Source: Ectopseudomonas khazarica (GTDB lineage Bacteria > Pseudomonadota > Gammaproteobacteria > Pseudomonadales > Pseudomonadaceae). Taken from it: a DNA stretch of 64,000 bases. Shown piece by piece: positions 39,647 through 47,956 of this stretch (within the stretch, counting starts at the first letter, position 1; every line of letters starts with the position of its first letter). Under the pieces are notes generated by a model that did not search any database, was not told where the DNA came from, and worked only from the letters and a program-made list of their open reading frames with translations. A program made the position numbers and the translations under genes. The stretch spans positions 248,001 through 312,000 of the forward strand of contig NZ_SBHZ01000002.1 of assembly GCF_004521985.1 (NCBI RefSeq), read 5' to 3'.

Positions 39647-40288
39647 ATGTATCTGACTCCGCAGCACATCCTCATCGCCGGAGCCACCGGGCTCACGGGC
39701 GAACACCTGCTCGATCGCCTGCTCAGCGAACCGACGGTAGCCCGCGTGCTGGCGCCAACCCGTCGCCCCCTGGCAGCCCACCCACACCTGGAAAACCCGG
39801 TTGGCGAACTGCAGGGCCTGCTGCCGCAACTGTCCGGCCAGGTCGACACTGCGTTCTGCTGCCTGGGCAGCACCATCAAGCAGGCAGGCTCGCAGGACGC
39901 CTTTCGCGCCATCGACCATGACCTGATCCTGGCCTTCGCCCGCCGGGCTCGCGAGCTGGGTGCGCGGCACCTGGTGGTGATCAGCGCACTCGGTGCCAAC
40001 CCGAAATCGTCGGTGTTCTACAACCGCGTCAAGGGCGAGACCGAAGAGGCGCTGAAGGCCATGGGCTGGCCGCAACTGACCATCGCCCGCCCGTCGCTGC
40101 TGCTCGGGGCGCGCCATGAATTCCGCCTTGGCGAGCGCCTCGCGGCCCCCCTGCTGCGCTGGCTGCCAGGCAAGTACCGCGGCATCGACGCCTGCGCCCT
40201 GGCCCGTGCCTTGTGGCGCCTGGCGCTGGAGGAAGAGGACGGCACCCGCGTGATAGAGTCTGCCGACCTGCGCCGTCTGGGGCGCTGA
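39647..40288 (+). CDS. NAD(P)-binding Rossmann-fold oxidoreductase-like protein
   Basis: 213 residues. The N-terminus has the dinucleotide-binding motif [15 protein letters not shown] (GxTGxxG). [13 protein letters not shown] and [22 protein letters not shown] follow, the latter with a Tyr-x3-Lys-like YNRVK pair, as in atypical SDRs of the NmrA/HTATIP2 type. Substrate unknown. It begins 30 bases after the MORN protein in the same direction. Confidence 0.85.
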   Translation: MYLTPQHILIAGATGLTGEHLLDRLLSEPTVARVLAPTRRPLAAHPHLENPVGELQGLLPQLSGQVDTAFCCLGSTIKQAGSQDAFRAIDHDLILAFARRARELGARHLVVISALGANPKSSVFYNRVKGETEEALKAMGWPQLTIARPSLLLGARHEFRLGERLAAPLLRWLPGKYRGIDACALARALWRLALEEEDGTRVIESADLRRLGR

Positions 40289-40304
40289 TGCCGTGGATGA
40301 AACG

Positions 40305-40640
40305 ATGAAACCGACGAGCCTGATCGAAGCCCTGCAAGACGCCGACATGCTGGAGATCGACGGCCTGTATGCCTGGCAGTTCGACCTCGACACCGAACTG
40401 CTGGCACAGATCAGCGCGGGCACGGCCGGCAGCGACAGTTCGGCCAAGCCCCTGCTGCAGGTGCACTGCATCGATGGCCGCGAACGGCGCCTGTGGAAGT
40501 TTTCCCTGGCCTCGGTCCAGGCCGCACGCCACAGCGAAGAGGACGACAGTTGGCACCTCGAGAGTGACGGCGTCAGCCATGACCTCAAGTGCTTCGCCGC
40601 CTTTCGCGGTGACAACGATGACGATGAGGACGAAGCCTAG
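40305..40640 (+). CDS. Small acidic conserved protein
   Basis: 111 residues, with an acidic C-terminus (GDNDDDEDEA). No transmembrane helix or signal peptide. I do not recognise its family with confidence. A similar short gene follows the Rossmann-fold gene in P. aeruginosa as I recall. The ATG at 40305 is used; a GTG at 40293 would add four residues. It sits between the oxidoreductase-like gene and a methyltransferase with gaps of only a few bases, so it is cotranscribed. Confidence 0.65.
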   Translation: MKPTSLIEALQDADMLEIDGLYAWQFDLDTELLAQISAGTAGSDSSAKPLLQVHCIDGRERRLWKFSLASVQAARHSEEDDSWHLESDGVSHDLKCFAAFRGDNDDDEDEA

Positions 40641-40643
40641 GCC

Positions 40644-41255
40644 ATGGGCTTCTACGACCGTCATGTGCTGCCGCAGCTGATCGACTTCGCCTGCGGCATG
40701 GGGGCGGTGATGAAAGCCCGCTCGCAGATCGTGCCACTGGCACGGGGCCGGGTGCTGGAGATCGGCATCGGCAGCGGCCTCAACCTGGCGTTCTACGATC
40801 CGCAGCGGGTCGAGGTCGTGGTCGGGGTCGACCCCTCTGCCGACATGCAGCGCCTGGCCCGCGAACGGGCCGCGCGCTGCCCTGTCGCGGTGGAGATGAT
40901 CGCCCTGGAACTGGGGCAGATCCAGGCGGCGGATGCCAGCTTCGACGACATCGTCTGTACCTTCACCCTCTGCACCATTCCCGACGCCGTCGCCGCGCTC
41001 AGGGAGATGCGCCGCGTGCTCAAGCCGGAAGGTCGCCTACTGTTCTGCGAACACGGCCTGGCACCCGATCTGCCAGTGGTGCGCTGGCAGCGACGCCTCA
41101 CGCCGGTGTGGAAACCCCTGGCCGGCGGCTGCCACCTGGACCGTGACATACCGGCGCTGATCCAGGCCGGTGGTTTTCACATCCGCCAGTTGGACAGCGG
41201 CTACCTCAAGGGTCCCCGGCCCATGACCCACGTCTATCGCGGCTGGGCAGACTGA
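40644..41255 (+). CDS. Class I SAM-dependent methyltransferase (UbiE/Methyltransf_11 type)
   Basis: 203 residues. The SAM-binding motif I is VLEIGIGSGLNLAFY; VGVDPSADMQRLARERA and DDIVCTFTLCTIPD supply the following motifs. Its N-terminus MGFYDRHVLPQLIDFACG resembles phospholipid/thiol-type methyltransferases (UbiE or TMT1-like). The substrate is unknown. It starts 4 bases after the acidic protein and converges on the CHASE2 kinase with a 4-base gap. Confidence 0.85.
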   Translation: MGFYDRHVLPQLIDFACGMGAVMKARSQIVPLARGRVLEIGIGSGLNLAFYDPQRVEVVVGVDPSADMQRLARERAARCPVAVEMIALELGQIQAADASFDDIVCTFTLCTIPDAVAALREMRRVLKPEGRLLFCEHGLAPDLPVVRWQRRLTPVWKPLAGGCHLDRDIPALIQAGGFHIRQLDSGYLKGPRPMTHVYRGWAD

Positions 41256-41259
41256 GCGC

Positions 41260-43545
41260 TCAGCTCTCCAGACGCGGCAGGACGATACTGAAACGGCTGC
41301 CCGTACCGACCTCGCTCTCGCAGACCAGATGCCCGGCATGCCGCTCGACCACGGCCCGCACCATGGTCAGCCCCAGGCCCAGCCCCTCGCTCGCCTCGAC
41401 ATCGCCCAGCCGCCGGTATGGCAGGGACAGCTGGGACAGGTCCGCGGCCGCGATACCACGCCCCTGGTCGATGACGCTGCAGCAGATCCAGTCGCCTTCG
41501 AGCCGCAGCGCCAGCTCGACGCGCGTTCCGGACGGGCTGTACTTGATGGCATTTTCCAGCAGGTTGAACAGCGCGCGGCACAACAGCCCGTGGTCGGCGC
41601 TGACCAGCGTCTCGTCGTCGTCCAGCCGGTGCACCAGCTCGATGCCTTTGGCGCGCCCTAGCGGCCAGGCCTGCTCGAAGGCGTCCAGCGCGATCGTCCC
41701 GATCAGGGTCGGTTCGAAGCGATAGTCCTCGGACTCGGCACGCGTCAGCTGAACGAAATCCTCGGTCAGGCCCAGCGCCCGCCGGACCTGCCCCTCGATC
41801 TGTTGCAGCACGCTGTCGTCACCCGGCGCCGCGCGTTTCTGCAGCTCGAGCAGGGCGAGAATCGCCGAGTGCGGCGCCCGCAGGTCATGCGACAGAAAGC
41901 GCAACATGGTGCTGCGCTGCGCCTGCGCCTCGCGCTCGGCGCTCAGGTCGAGCAGGGCCACCAGCCAGCCCAGTGCCAGCGCTCCGCTGGCAGAGCGCAT
42001 CGCTGCCACCTCCAGGCGCAGGTGCAGACCGGACGGGCTGCGGAATTCCACGCCACCCATGTCACGCAGGTCACCCGCGAGGCCTGGCGGATAGCCAAGC
42101 TCGACCAGCAACTCGTTCACCTGCCCGCCCAGACGGGCATCGCCGACGATGTGCCGGGCCCTTGCGCTGCTCAGCAGGATCAGACCCTGCGGATCGCACA
42201 CCAGTGTCGCCACGGGCAGTTGCTCCAGCCCCTCGGTCATGAAGCGGCGGGTGTCGCGAACCCGCGCCAGCGCACGCTCCAGCGCCATGATGCGTTGCTG
42301 CAGCACATCCCCTCCGAGGGCGGCCGCCACGCCCTGCTCGGGTAGCACGCGAGGCTCGGCGTCCAGGCGGGCCAGCTCCCAGCCGAAGTAGGCCAGGACC
42401 GCACTCTGCCGCCGCCAGTGCCACAGCAGGTAGGTCAGCAGCAGCCCCAGCAGACTCGCCGCGGGCGACCACCACCAGCCGCTGGACAGCAGCCCCCAGG
42501 ACAGCGCCAGGCTCGCGGTGGCCATCAGCAGTGTCAGCGCCAGGGCATGACGCAAGCGCGCCAGCAGGAAGGCGATCAGCAGCAACGCCACCGGCAGGCA
42601 GGCCATCAACGCCGTGACCCAAGCGGCGGGCTCGACGATGCTGCGCCGTTGCAGCAAACCGTTGAGAATGCTGGCCTGGATCGCCACCCCCGGCGTCACG
42701 CCCGCACTACCGGCCACGGGAGTGACGTAGCGGTCGCCCAGACCCGGCGCACTGGCGCCGACCAGTACCACGCGACCGCGCAACAGGCTGTCCGGCACTT
42801 CCCCGCGCAGCACGCTCAGATAGGGCACGACGGGGAACTGCCGCGAGAATGGAATGCGGATCCTGTTCTGCCGCTGCCAGCCGGCCAGCAGTTCCCCTTC
42901 CGGGCGCCCCGGCAACTCGGCGGCGGCATCCGGCTGCAGATGGGCGAAGGCCTGCAGCGCGAGCAGGGGGCGCGTTCGCCCCGGCGGGCCCTCGTGCAGG
43001 TAGACGGAGCGCACCACGCCGTCGCCATCCGCCTCGACATTGATGTGACCGAGGCCGAGCGCGCACTCGCGCAGCGATGAAAAGGGCAGGATCTCACCCG
43101 GGGCCTGGCCCTGCCGGGTCCTGCCGTCACGCAGCAGCGGCAGGAGCAGATTGCCTGAGCGACAGACTGCCCTGGCCAGCGGCTCATCCTCTTCAGGACG
43201 GGCCGATTCGGTGAAGATCACGTCGAACAACACCAGTTCGGCCCCCGCCTGCTGCAGACGCTCGATCAGGTCGGCATGCACGCCTCTGGGCCAGGGCCAG
43301 CGACCGATGGCCGCCAGGCTGCGGTCATCGATCTCCACCAGCAGCAAGCGCGAGTCCTGCGGCACTGCGGTCCAGCCGAGCAAGCGGTCGTAGATCAGGT
43401 TGTCGAGCGTGCTCAGTCGCCCCTGCGCGAGAAAGGCGACCAGCGGCAGCAGGATCAGCGCCAGCAATGCCCATTCACGGACGATGCGCCGGAACAGCCG
43501 CCCGGACATCGAGAAGGCGCCCGAGCGCCCCGGCTCATGGGGCAT
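41260..43545 (-). CDS. CHASE2-domain sensor histidine kinase
   Basis: 761 residues. One N-terminal membrane segment (about 20-40) is followed by a periplasmic CHASE2 domain (about 45-290: LIYDRLLGWTAVPQD, IDDRSLAAIGRWPWPR, VLVGASAPGLGDRYVTPV). Three helices (about 300-375), a PAS-like region, and a HisKA domain with H553 in FLSHDLRAPHS follow. The HATPase domain has ENAIKYSPSG and GLGLTMVRAVVERHAG. It overlaps the FecR-like gene by 11 bases if the first ATG is used; MSGRLFRR at 43509 is an alternative. The likely partner regulator is the OmpR-type gene at 46515. Confidence 0.9.
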   Translation of the reverse strand: MPHEPGRSGAFSMSGRLFRRIVREWALLALILLPLVAFLAQGRLSTLDNLIYDRLLGWTAVPQDSRLLLVEIDDRSLAAIGRWPWPRGVHADLIERLQQAGAELVLFDVIFTESARPEEDEPLARAVCRSGNLLLPLLRDGRTRQGQAPGEILPFSSLRECALGLGHINVEADGDGVVRSVYLHEGPPGRTRPLLALQAFAHLQPDAAAELPGRPEGELLAGWQRQNRIRIPFSRQFPVVPYLSVLRGEVPDSLLRGRVVLVGASAPGLGDRYVTPVAGSAGVTPGVAIQASILNGLLQRRSIVEPAAWVTALMACLPVALLLIAFLLARLRHALALTLLMATASLALSWGLLSSGWWWSPAASLLGLLLTYLLWHWRRQSAVLAYFGWELARLDAEPRVLPEQGVAAALGGDVLQQRIMALERALARVRDTRRFMTEGLEQLPVATLVCDPQGLILLSSARARHIVGDARLGGQVNELLVELGYPPGLAGDLRDMGGVEFRSPSGLHLRLEVAAMRSASGALALGWLVALLDLSAEREAQAQRSTMLRFLSHDLRAPHSAILALLELQKRAAPGDDSVLQQIEGQVRRALGLTEDFVQLTRAESEDYRFEPTLIGTIALDAFEQAWPLGRAKGIELVHRLDDDETLVSADHGLLCRALFNLLENAIKYSPSGTRVELALRLEGDWICCSVIDQGRGIAAADLSQLSLPYRRLGDVEASEGLGLGLTMVRAVVERHAGHLVCESEVGTGSRFSIVLPRLES

Positions 43546-44470
43546 TGCGACGCCAGGCCGGCAGATAGAGGATCTGGTAGACCGAGGTCATGCCTTCCAG
43601 GCCATTGTCATCGAAGGCGGACAGGCGCACGTGGTAGGTGTCGACCGGCAGCCCGCTGAAGTTGACGCTGGGCGTCTCGGAAAAACGCTCCTGGCGAATG
43701 CGCAGGAACTGTTCGTCGCTGGCCAGCTGCACGCGATAGCGGGTGGCGCCGGGCAGCGGCTGCAGCAGCAGTGTCCAGTTGCCCGAACTCATGTCGCGAC
43801 CGCCCTGCCCCAGCAGACGCGGCGCCGGTAGCAGCTCGACCGGACGCAGCTCGCCCTGTGGCAGCAGGTTCAGCCCCTGACGGGCACCGACCAGCACCGC
43901 AGACTGCTCGTCATCGACGCGCCGCGCCGCGACACCCCCTTCGAGCACCTCGGACAGACTGCGCGTTTCCCCCTCCGCAATGCGCACGCGGAAGTGGGTA
44001 CCACGCACGCCAAGCACCCCGACCGGGGTCAGCACCTGATAGTGCTCGTCGTCCTCCGCCTGCTTGCGCACGTAGGATTCGACCTGGCCCTGGCGCAGCA
44101 TGATCTGCAGGCGTTCGTGCTCCTCTTCCCAGTGCAGTTCGACCTGGGAGCTGGACGGCAAGACGATGCGCGAACCGTCGCCACTGACCAGGCTGACGAA
44201 CGTGGAGTCCTCGGTGCGAATACCTTCCTTGTCATCGACCTGCATGCCTTCGCGCAATGCCGTTTCCGCGCCGCGCGCGTCGACTATCCACGCCCGCCCT
44301 TCCAGGTACTGGACATAGACAGGCAACTGCGGAGCCAGCGGGCCGACCAGCTCGCCGTCCTCGACAGGCTCGGCCAATGCGTCCACGCCGGCGCACGCCC
44401 CCACGACCAGCAATGCCCTGCAGAACCACGCGCCGGCGCTCAAGGCACCACGCAACCCCAGCATCCCCAT
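43535..44470 (-). CDS. FecR-domain periplasmic protein
   Basis: 311 residues from MGMLGLRG. A signal peptide (CRALLVVGACAGVDALAEP) is followed by a FecR domain (about 75-190: EGIRTEDSTFVSLVSGDGSRIVLP and LTPVGVLGVRGTHFRVRI). The C-terminal part (about 225-310) resembles a fibronectin-like beta domain (YHVRLSAFDDNGLEG). FecR domains linked to CHASE2 sensors are common in bacteria, so this protein may present a signal to, or be assembled with, the CHASE2 kinase. No cofactor is identifiable. It begins just after the diguanylate cyclase stop. Confidence 0.85.
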   Translation of the reverse strand: MGMLGLRGALSAGAWFCRALLVVGACAGVDALAEPVEDGELVGPLAPQLPVYVQYLEGRAWIVDARGAETALREGMQVDDKEGIRTEDSTFVSLVSGDGSRIVLPSSSQVELHWEEEHERLQIMLRQGQVESYVRKQAEDDEHYQVLTPVGVLGVRGTHFRVRIAEGETRSLSEVLEGGVAARRVDDEQSAVLVGARQGLNLLPQGELRPVELLPAPRLLGQGGRDMSSGNWTLLLQPLPGATRYRVQLASDEQFLRIRQERFSETPSVNFSGLPVDTYHVRLSAFDDNGLEGMTSVYQILYLPAWRRNAP

Positions 44471-44482
44471 TTCCCTTGTCAC

Positions 44483-45181
44483 TCAGTCCAACTCCAGGCG
44501 ATTGCGGCCATTTCTCTTGGCTCTGTACAGGGCCTGATCGGCCCGGCGCAGGGTATCCACGCCCGACTCGCCAGCCGAGAACGACGCCAGACCAGCCGAA
44601 CAGGTGATACGCAGGCGCCGGCCACGCACATGAAAGGGCGCCGACTCGATGCTCTTGCACAGTTCCGAGAGCACCGCGTAGCCGGCTTCCCGGCCGGTAT
44701 TGGGCAACAGGATAGCGAACTCCTCGCCACCATATCGCGCCAGAAAGTCGCTGTCGCGCAAACGCGACGCCAGCAACCGGGCGATCAGGCGCAAGGCCTT
44801 GTCGCCCGCCGGATGACCGAAGTCATCGTTGATGCGTTTGAAGTGATCCACATCCAGGAATGCCAGTTGCAGGTCGCCGCCGTGGCGCCGGTGACAGGCC
44901 AGCGCTTCGCTCAGGCGCAGTTCCCAGGCCCGGCGATTCGGCAGCTTCGTCAGCACATCGGTCAGCGCCTGGCGCTGTTGCTGGTGAGCCAGCCCGTTGA
45001 GGCGCTGCAGGCGCTTGCGGTATCCATCGAGTTCGACCTGCAGGCTGACGATGCGCGCCTGCATGATCTGCTCGGTGTGCTGCTGGGCATGCAGCGCCTC
45101 CAGCAACTGGCGCAACCGGGCATGCGTCAGCCCATGCGGAGGTGATACGTCCGCACCATGGATCGATGTGATAGTTGCCAT
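44483..45181 (-). CDS. GGDEF diguanylate cyclase
   Basis: 232 residues. An N-terminal helical, probably coiled-coil segment (LRQLLEALHAQQHTEQIMQ) precedes a GGDEF domain that starts DVLTKLPNRRAWELRL. The active site is GGEEF (RYGGEEFAILLP), so cyclase activity is expected. An RxxD inhibitory site (RDSD) lies five residues before it, allowing c-di-GMP feedback. No transmembrane segment is visible, so it is cytoplasmic. It lies in the CHASE2-FecR operon. Confidence 0.9.
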   Translation of the reverse strand: MATITSIHGADVSPPHGLTHARLRQLLEALHAQQHTEQIMQARIVSLQVELDGYRKRLQRLNGLAHQQQRQALTDVLTKLPNRRAWELRLSEALACHRRHGGDLQLAFLDVDHFKRINDDFGHPAGDKALRLIARLLASRLRDSDFLARYGGEEFAILLPNTGREAGYAVLSELCKSIESAPFHVRGRRLRITCSAGLASFSAGESGVDTLRRADQALYRAKRNGRNRLELD

Positions 45182-45201
45182 CGCCCACCTCCGTTGCGAA
45201 T

Positions 45202-45876
45202 TCATTCACGCCCGATCAGGCGGTGACATCCGGCACCCAGGACCGCGCCCAGCAACGGCGCGAGCCAGAACAGCCAGAGTTGCTCGATGGCCCAGCCACC
45301 GACATAGAAGGCCACGGCGGTACTGCGCGCCGGGTTCACCGAGGTGTTGGTCACCGGAATGCTGATCAGGTGAATCAGCGTCAGCGCGAGGCCGATGGCC
45401 AGCGGCGCAAAGCCGGTGGGCGCTCGCCCGGAGGTGACGCCCAGGATGATCAGCAGGAACATCGCGGTCATCAGCACTTCGCAGATCAGCGCCGCCAGCA
45501 GCGGGTAGTCGCCGGGAGAGTGCTCGCCATAGCCATTGGCGGCGAAGCCGGAGCCGACCAGGTCGAAGTCCGAGCTGGCGGCGGCGATCAGGTACAGCGC
45601 GCCCCCGGCCAACAGGCCGCCAGCCACCTGCGCCAGCATGTAGGGCAGCACGTCCCTCGACGGGAAACGCCCGGCGGCCCACACACCCAGCGTCACCGCC
45701 GGATTGAAGTGCGCACCGGAGACATGCCCCACCGCATAGGCCATGGTCAGCACGCTCAGGCCGAACGCCAGGGAGATACCCAGCAGGCCCACACCGAACC
45801 CCGACAGGATGGCCGTACCGCAGCCCCCTATCACCAGCCAGAACGTACCAAGCAGTTCGGCAGCGTATTTATTCAT
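45202..45876 (-). CDS. aqpZ: Aquaporin Z-type water channel
   Basis: 224 residues, six membrane helices and both NPA motifs ([14 protein letters not shown]). Gly-rich segments ([27 protein letters not shown]) and [12 protein letters not shown] match AqpZ, including an Arg after the second NPA. It precedes the diguanylate cyclase by about 20 bases, so it is probably cotranscribed with the signalling genes. An osmotic theme for the cassette is suggested but not shown. Confidence 0.93.
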   Translation of the reverse strand: MNKYAAELLGTFWLVIGGCGTAILSGFGVGLLGISLAFGLSVLTMAYAVGHVSGAHFNPAVTLGVWAAGRFPSRDVLPYMLAQVAGGLLAGGALYLIAAASSDFDLVGSGFAANGYGEHSPGDYPLLAALICEVLMTAMFLLIILGVTSGRAPTGFAPLAIGLALTLIHLISIPVTNTSVNPARSTAVAFYVGGWAIEQLWLFWLAPLLGAVLGAGCHRLIGRE

Positions 45877-46050
45877 CATCATCACTCCAGCACACACGAC
45901 ATGAACGAGGGGCAGCGCCTCCCTGCGCCCCTCTGGCCAGCCGACGGCAGCCTCCATGGCACGCCGTCCACCGCCAGGAACCCCGACGGCCAGTCCCTGA
46001 GCCACGAGGCAAGGTCCATCCCGGACCGGTTCGATGCGGGCTCCCTGCCC

Positions 46051-46071
46051 GGGCACCCAATCCGGGTGCCC
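46051..46071 (-). terminator. hairpin between the small exported protein gene and aqpZ
   Basis: GGGCACCC (46051-46058) and GGGTGCCC (46064-46071) form a perfect 8-bp stem with a 5-base loop, 23 bases after the stop of the gene at 46094-46336. No T tract is seen. It is a possible transcript end in the 217-bp gap before aqpZ, which otherwise holds no visible gene. Confidence 0.4.
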
Positions 46072-46093
46072 AGACCGTCCCTGGACAGGGTCT

Positions 46094-46336
46094 TCAGAAG
46101 ACCCAGCGCGGCCTCACCACCTCCAGCGGGTAGTCGTCGCCGATCAGCAGCAGATGTTCCGGCACCGCAGGACGGGACCAGACCCTCTGCTCGAGATGGC
46201 CTACCGGCTGGCGTGGCAACGCCGCTTCTGCCTCGACGAACACCCGGGTACGCGTGGGCGTGACCGACAACAGAGCCAAGCCCCCCAATGCCAACACGAC
46301 TCCTGTACGCATCAACGCCCCTTTGCCTCCAGACAT
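46094..46336 (-). CDS. Small exported protein of unknown function
   Basis: 80 residues starting [12 protein letters not shown], with GGGAGAGG upstream as a ribosome site. A hydrophobic segment ([15 protein letters not shown]) looks like a signal peptide or anchor. The rest ([17 protein letters not shown] ... EVVRPRWVF) is short and charged. I do not recognise the family. It is divergent from the OmpR-type regulator and sits beside the CHASE2/FecR/GGDEF block. The assignment rests on start, ribosome site and signal-like segment only. Confidence 0.5.
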   Translation of the reverse strand: MSGGKGALMRTGVVLALGGLALLSVTPTRTRVFVEAEAALPRQPVGHLEQRVWSRPAVPEHLLLIGDDYPLEVVRPRWVF

Positions 46337-46514
46337 CCGCCCTCTCCCTGGCGGCCTGATGCAGGCCCCGCAGACAACACCGGGGCCCCTCCCTTTGACG
46401 CGGACTCTAGCAAGCACCCCGCGGGATTTGAGGGATCCGTCACATTTCTTCAGAATCAGCGAGAATTCATCGCCAGCCAGGCGATCAGAGCAGCGAAGTA
46501 ACGGAGGACAGGCC

Positions 46515-47237
46515 ATGCGCGTGGCGATACTGGACGATGAGACGGCTGAACTGCAGCGCCTCGAGCAGACCCTGCAGAGCATGGACGAGTCGCAGCGCGC
46601 GCCCTGGCTCACGCACTGTTTCTGTCGCGGTGAAGAGATGCTCCGGCGGCTCAAGCGCGAGCGCTACGACCTGCTCATCCTCGACTGGCAGGTGCCGGAC
46701 ATCAGTGGCCTGCAGATTCTCAAGTGGAGCCGTGAGCACCTGGAAGATTCGCCACCGGTGATCATGATCACCAGCCGCGACAGCGAGCAGGACGTGGTGC
46801 GAGCCCTCAACGCCGGTGCCGACGACTACATCTGCAAGCCCTTTCGCCCGCACGAGCTGCGGGCGCGCATCCTCGCGGTGATGCGCCGTCGGGGCGGAGT
46901 CCGCCCGGCAGAGGCCGAACGCAGTCAGTTCGGCGACCTGCTGTTCGACGACGCCGAGCTCTGCGTCAGCCGCGCCGGCCAGCCGGTGACGCTGACCGAG
47001 CGCGAGTACCGCATTGCGCGTTATCTGTTCAACAACCTTGGCCGCCCGCTATCACGCGAGTACTTCTACGAGCGCTTCTGGCCCCATGAAGAAGTGCATT
47101 CCTCGCGCCCGCTGGATACCCACATCTACCGTTTGCGCAACAAGCTGGGCCTGTCGCCCGAACATGGCTGGCAGTTGCTCACCATCTACGGCTATGGCTA
47201 TCGGCTGGAGCGCGTCGGCGACGAGCAGGCCCACTAG
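46515..47237 (+). CDS. OmpR-family response regulator
   Basis: 240 residues. The receiver domain has phosphoacceptor D57 (LLILDWQVPD) and the lysine in ICKPFRPHEL. The C-terminal winged-helix domain (about 135-235) includes TEREYRIARYLFNNLGRPLSREYF and HIYRLRNKLGL. No kinase gene is adjacent on the same strand. The nearest candidate is the CHASE2 histidine kinase at 41260-43545, whose operon is transcribed away from this gene. Its stop overlaps that of the FixJ-type gene on the opposite strand (CTAG). Confidence 0.92.
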   Translation: MRVAILDDETAELQRLEQTLQSMDESQRAPWLTHCFCRGEEMLRRLKRERYDLLILDWQVPDISGLQILKWSREHLEDSPPVIMITSRDSEQDVVRALNAGADDYICKPFRPHELRARILAVMRRRGGVRPAEAERSQFGDLLFDDAELCVSRAGQPVTLTEREYRIARYLFNNLGRPLSREYFYERFWPHEEVHSSRPLDTHIYRLRNKLGLSPEHGWQLLTIYGYGYRLERVGDEQAH

Positions 47238-47860
47238 CCCCGCAGCGCCAGCGCATCCAGCAGCCCCGCAGCGATGGCCATGCCCACCAGCTCCGGCAGG
47301 GTCTCGGCCTGCATGCGCTTCATCACCCGCGAGCGGTACAGGTCGACGGTCTTCACGCTGATATGCAGCTGCTCGGCCACCTCACGGTTGGTGTAGCCGC
47401 GCACCAGCGGCAGCAGCACGTCACGCTCGCGCGGGGTGAGCTGCTCCAGACGCGCCTGCACCTCGGCCAGACGTGAATCGCGGCGCGGTACCGGCGCACG
47501 ACGCTCCAGCGCCTGCTGCACACTGTCGAGCAGCAGCTGCTCGTTGTAGGGCTTCTCGATGAAATCCACCGCGCCGGCCTTGAACGCACGCACCACGATG
47601 GGAACATCGGCATGGCCGCTGACGAAGATCACCGGCAGCTCGATGCCGCGCGCACGCATCTCGTCCTGCACGTTCAGCCCGCCCATCCCCGGCATGCGCA
47701 CATCCAGCAGCACGCAGGCATTGGCGTTCGCCTCGCAGGCTTCGAGAAAGGCGCGGCCACTGGTGAAGGGCACGCCTTTCAGGCCCACCGACTCCAGCAG
47801 CCAGAGCGTCGAGTCGAGCATGCCCTGGTCGTCATCGACCACATAAACCAGTTGTTGCAT
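47234..47860 (-). CDS. FixJ-type (NarL/LuxR HTH) response regulator
   Basis: 208 residues. Receiver domain with D53 (CVLLDVRMPGMGG) and FIEKPYNEQLLLDSV, then a LuxR-type HTH (TPRERDVLLPLVRGYTNREVAEQLHISVKTVDLYR). The receiver-HTH layout and KTVDLYRSRVMKRM sequence are FixJ/StyR/TodT-like. It is preceded on the same strand by a PAS histidine kinase (47948-50239) and is its likely partner, so the pair probably controls the divergent acyl-CoA genes. Confidence 0.93.
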   Translation of the reverse strand: MQQLVYVVDDDQGMLDSTLWLLESVGLKGVPFTSGRAFLEACEANANACVLLDVRMPGMGGLNVQDEMRARGIELPVIFVSGHADVPIVVRAFKAGAVDFIEKPYNEQLLLDSVQQALERRAPVPRRDSRLAEVQARLEQLTPRERDVLLPLVRGYTNREVAEQLHISVKTVDLYRSRVMKRMQAETLPELVGMAIAAGLLDALALRG

Positions 47861-47899
47861 CCGCGTGCAGCTCCTCTTGTTGTTATGCATTTCATCGCT

Positions 47900-47956
47900 C
47901 GCGGCTAGAAGCCCCTCCCACAGCGTGCAGGCTTCGTGGGAGGGGCCTTAGCCGCG
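47900..47956. repeat. REP-like palindrome
   Basis: Imperfect arms at 47900-47921 and 47936-47956 with the pseudomonad REP core GTGGGAGGGGC...TAGCCGCG. It lies in the gap between the FixJ-type regulator and the kinase and slightly overlaps the kinase 3' end. A related unit lies at 52006-52040. Confidence 0.7.

Noticed and set aside
37664..40615. 983-codon open frame on the minus strand
   Set aside because: It is antisense to the MORN-repeat and oxidoreductase genes; the repeat structure of the MORN gene keeps the opposite frame open. It has no ribosome site or known domain.
46337..46514. A reading frame extending the small exported protein upstream to 46654
   Set aside because: The upstream extension covers the regulator start on the opposite strand and lacks a signal-like N-terminus; the ribosome site supports the start at 46336.
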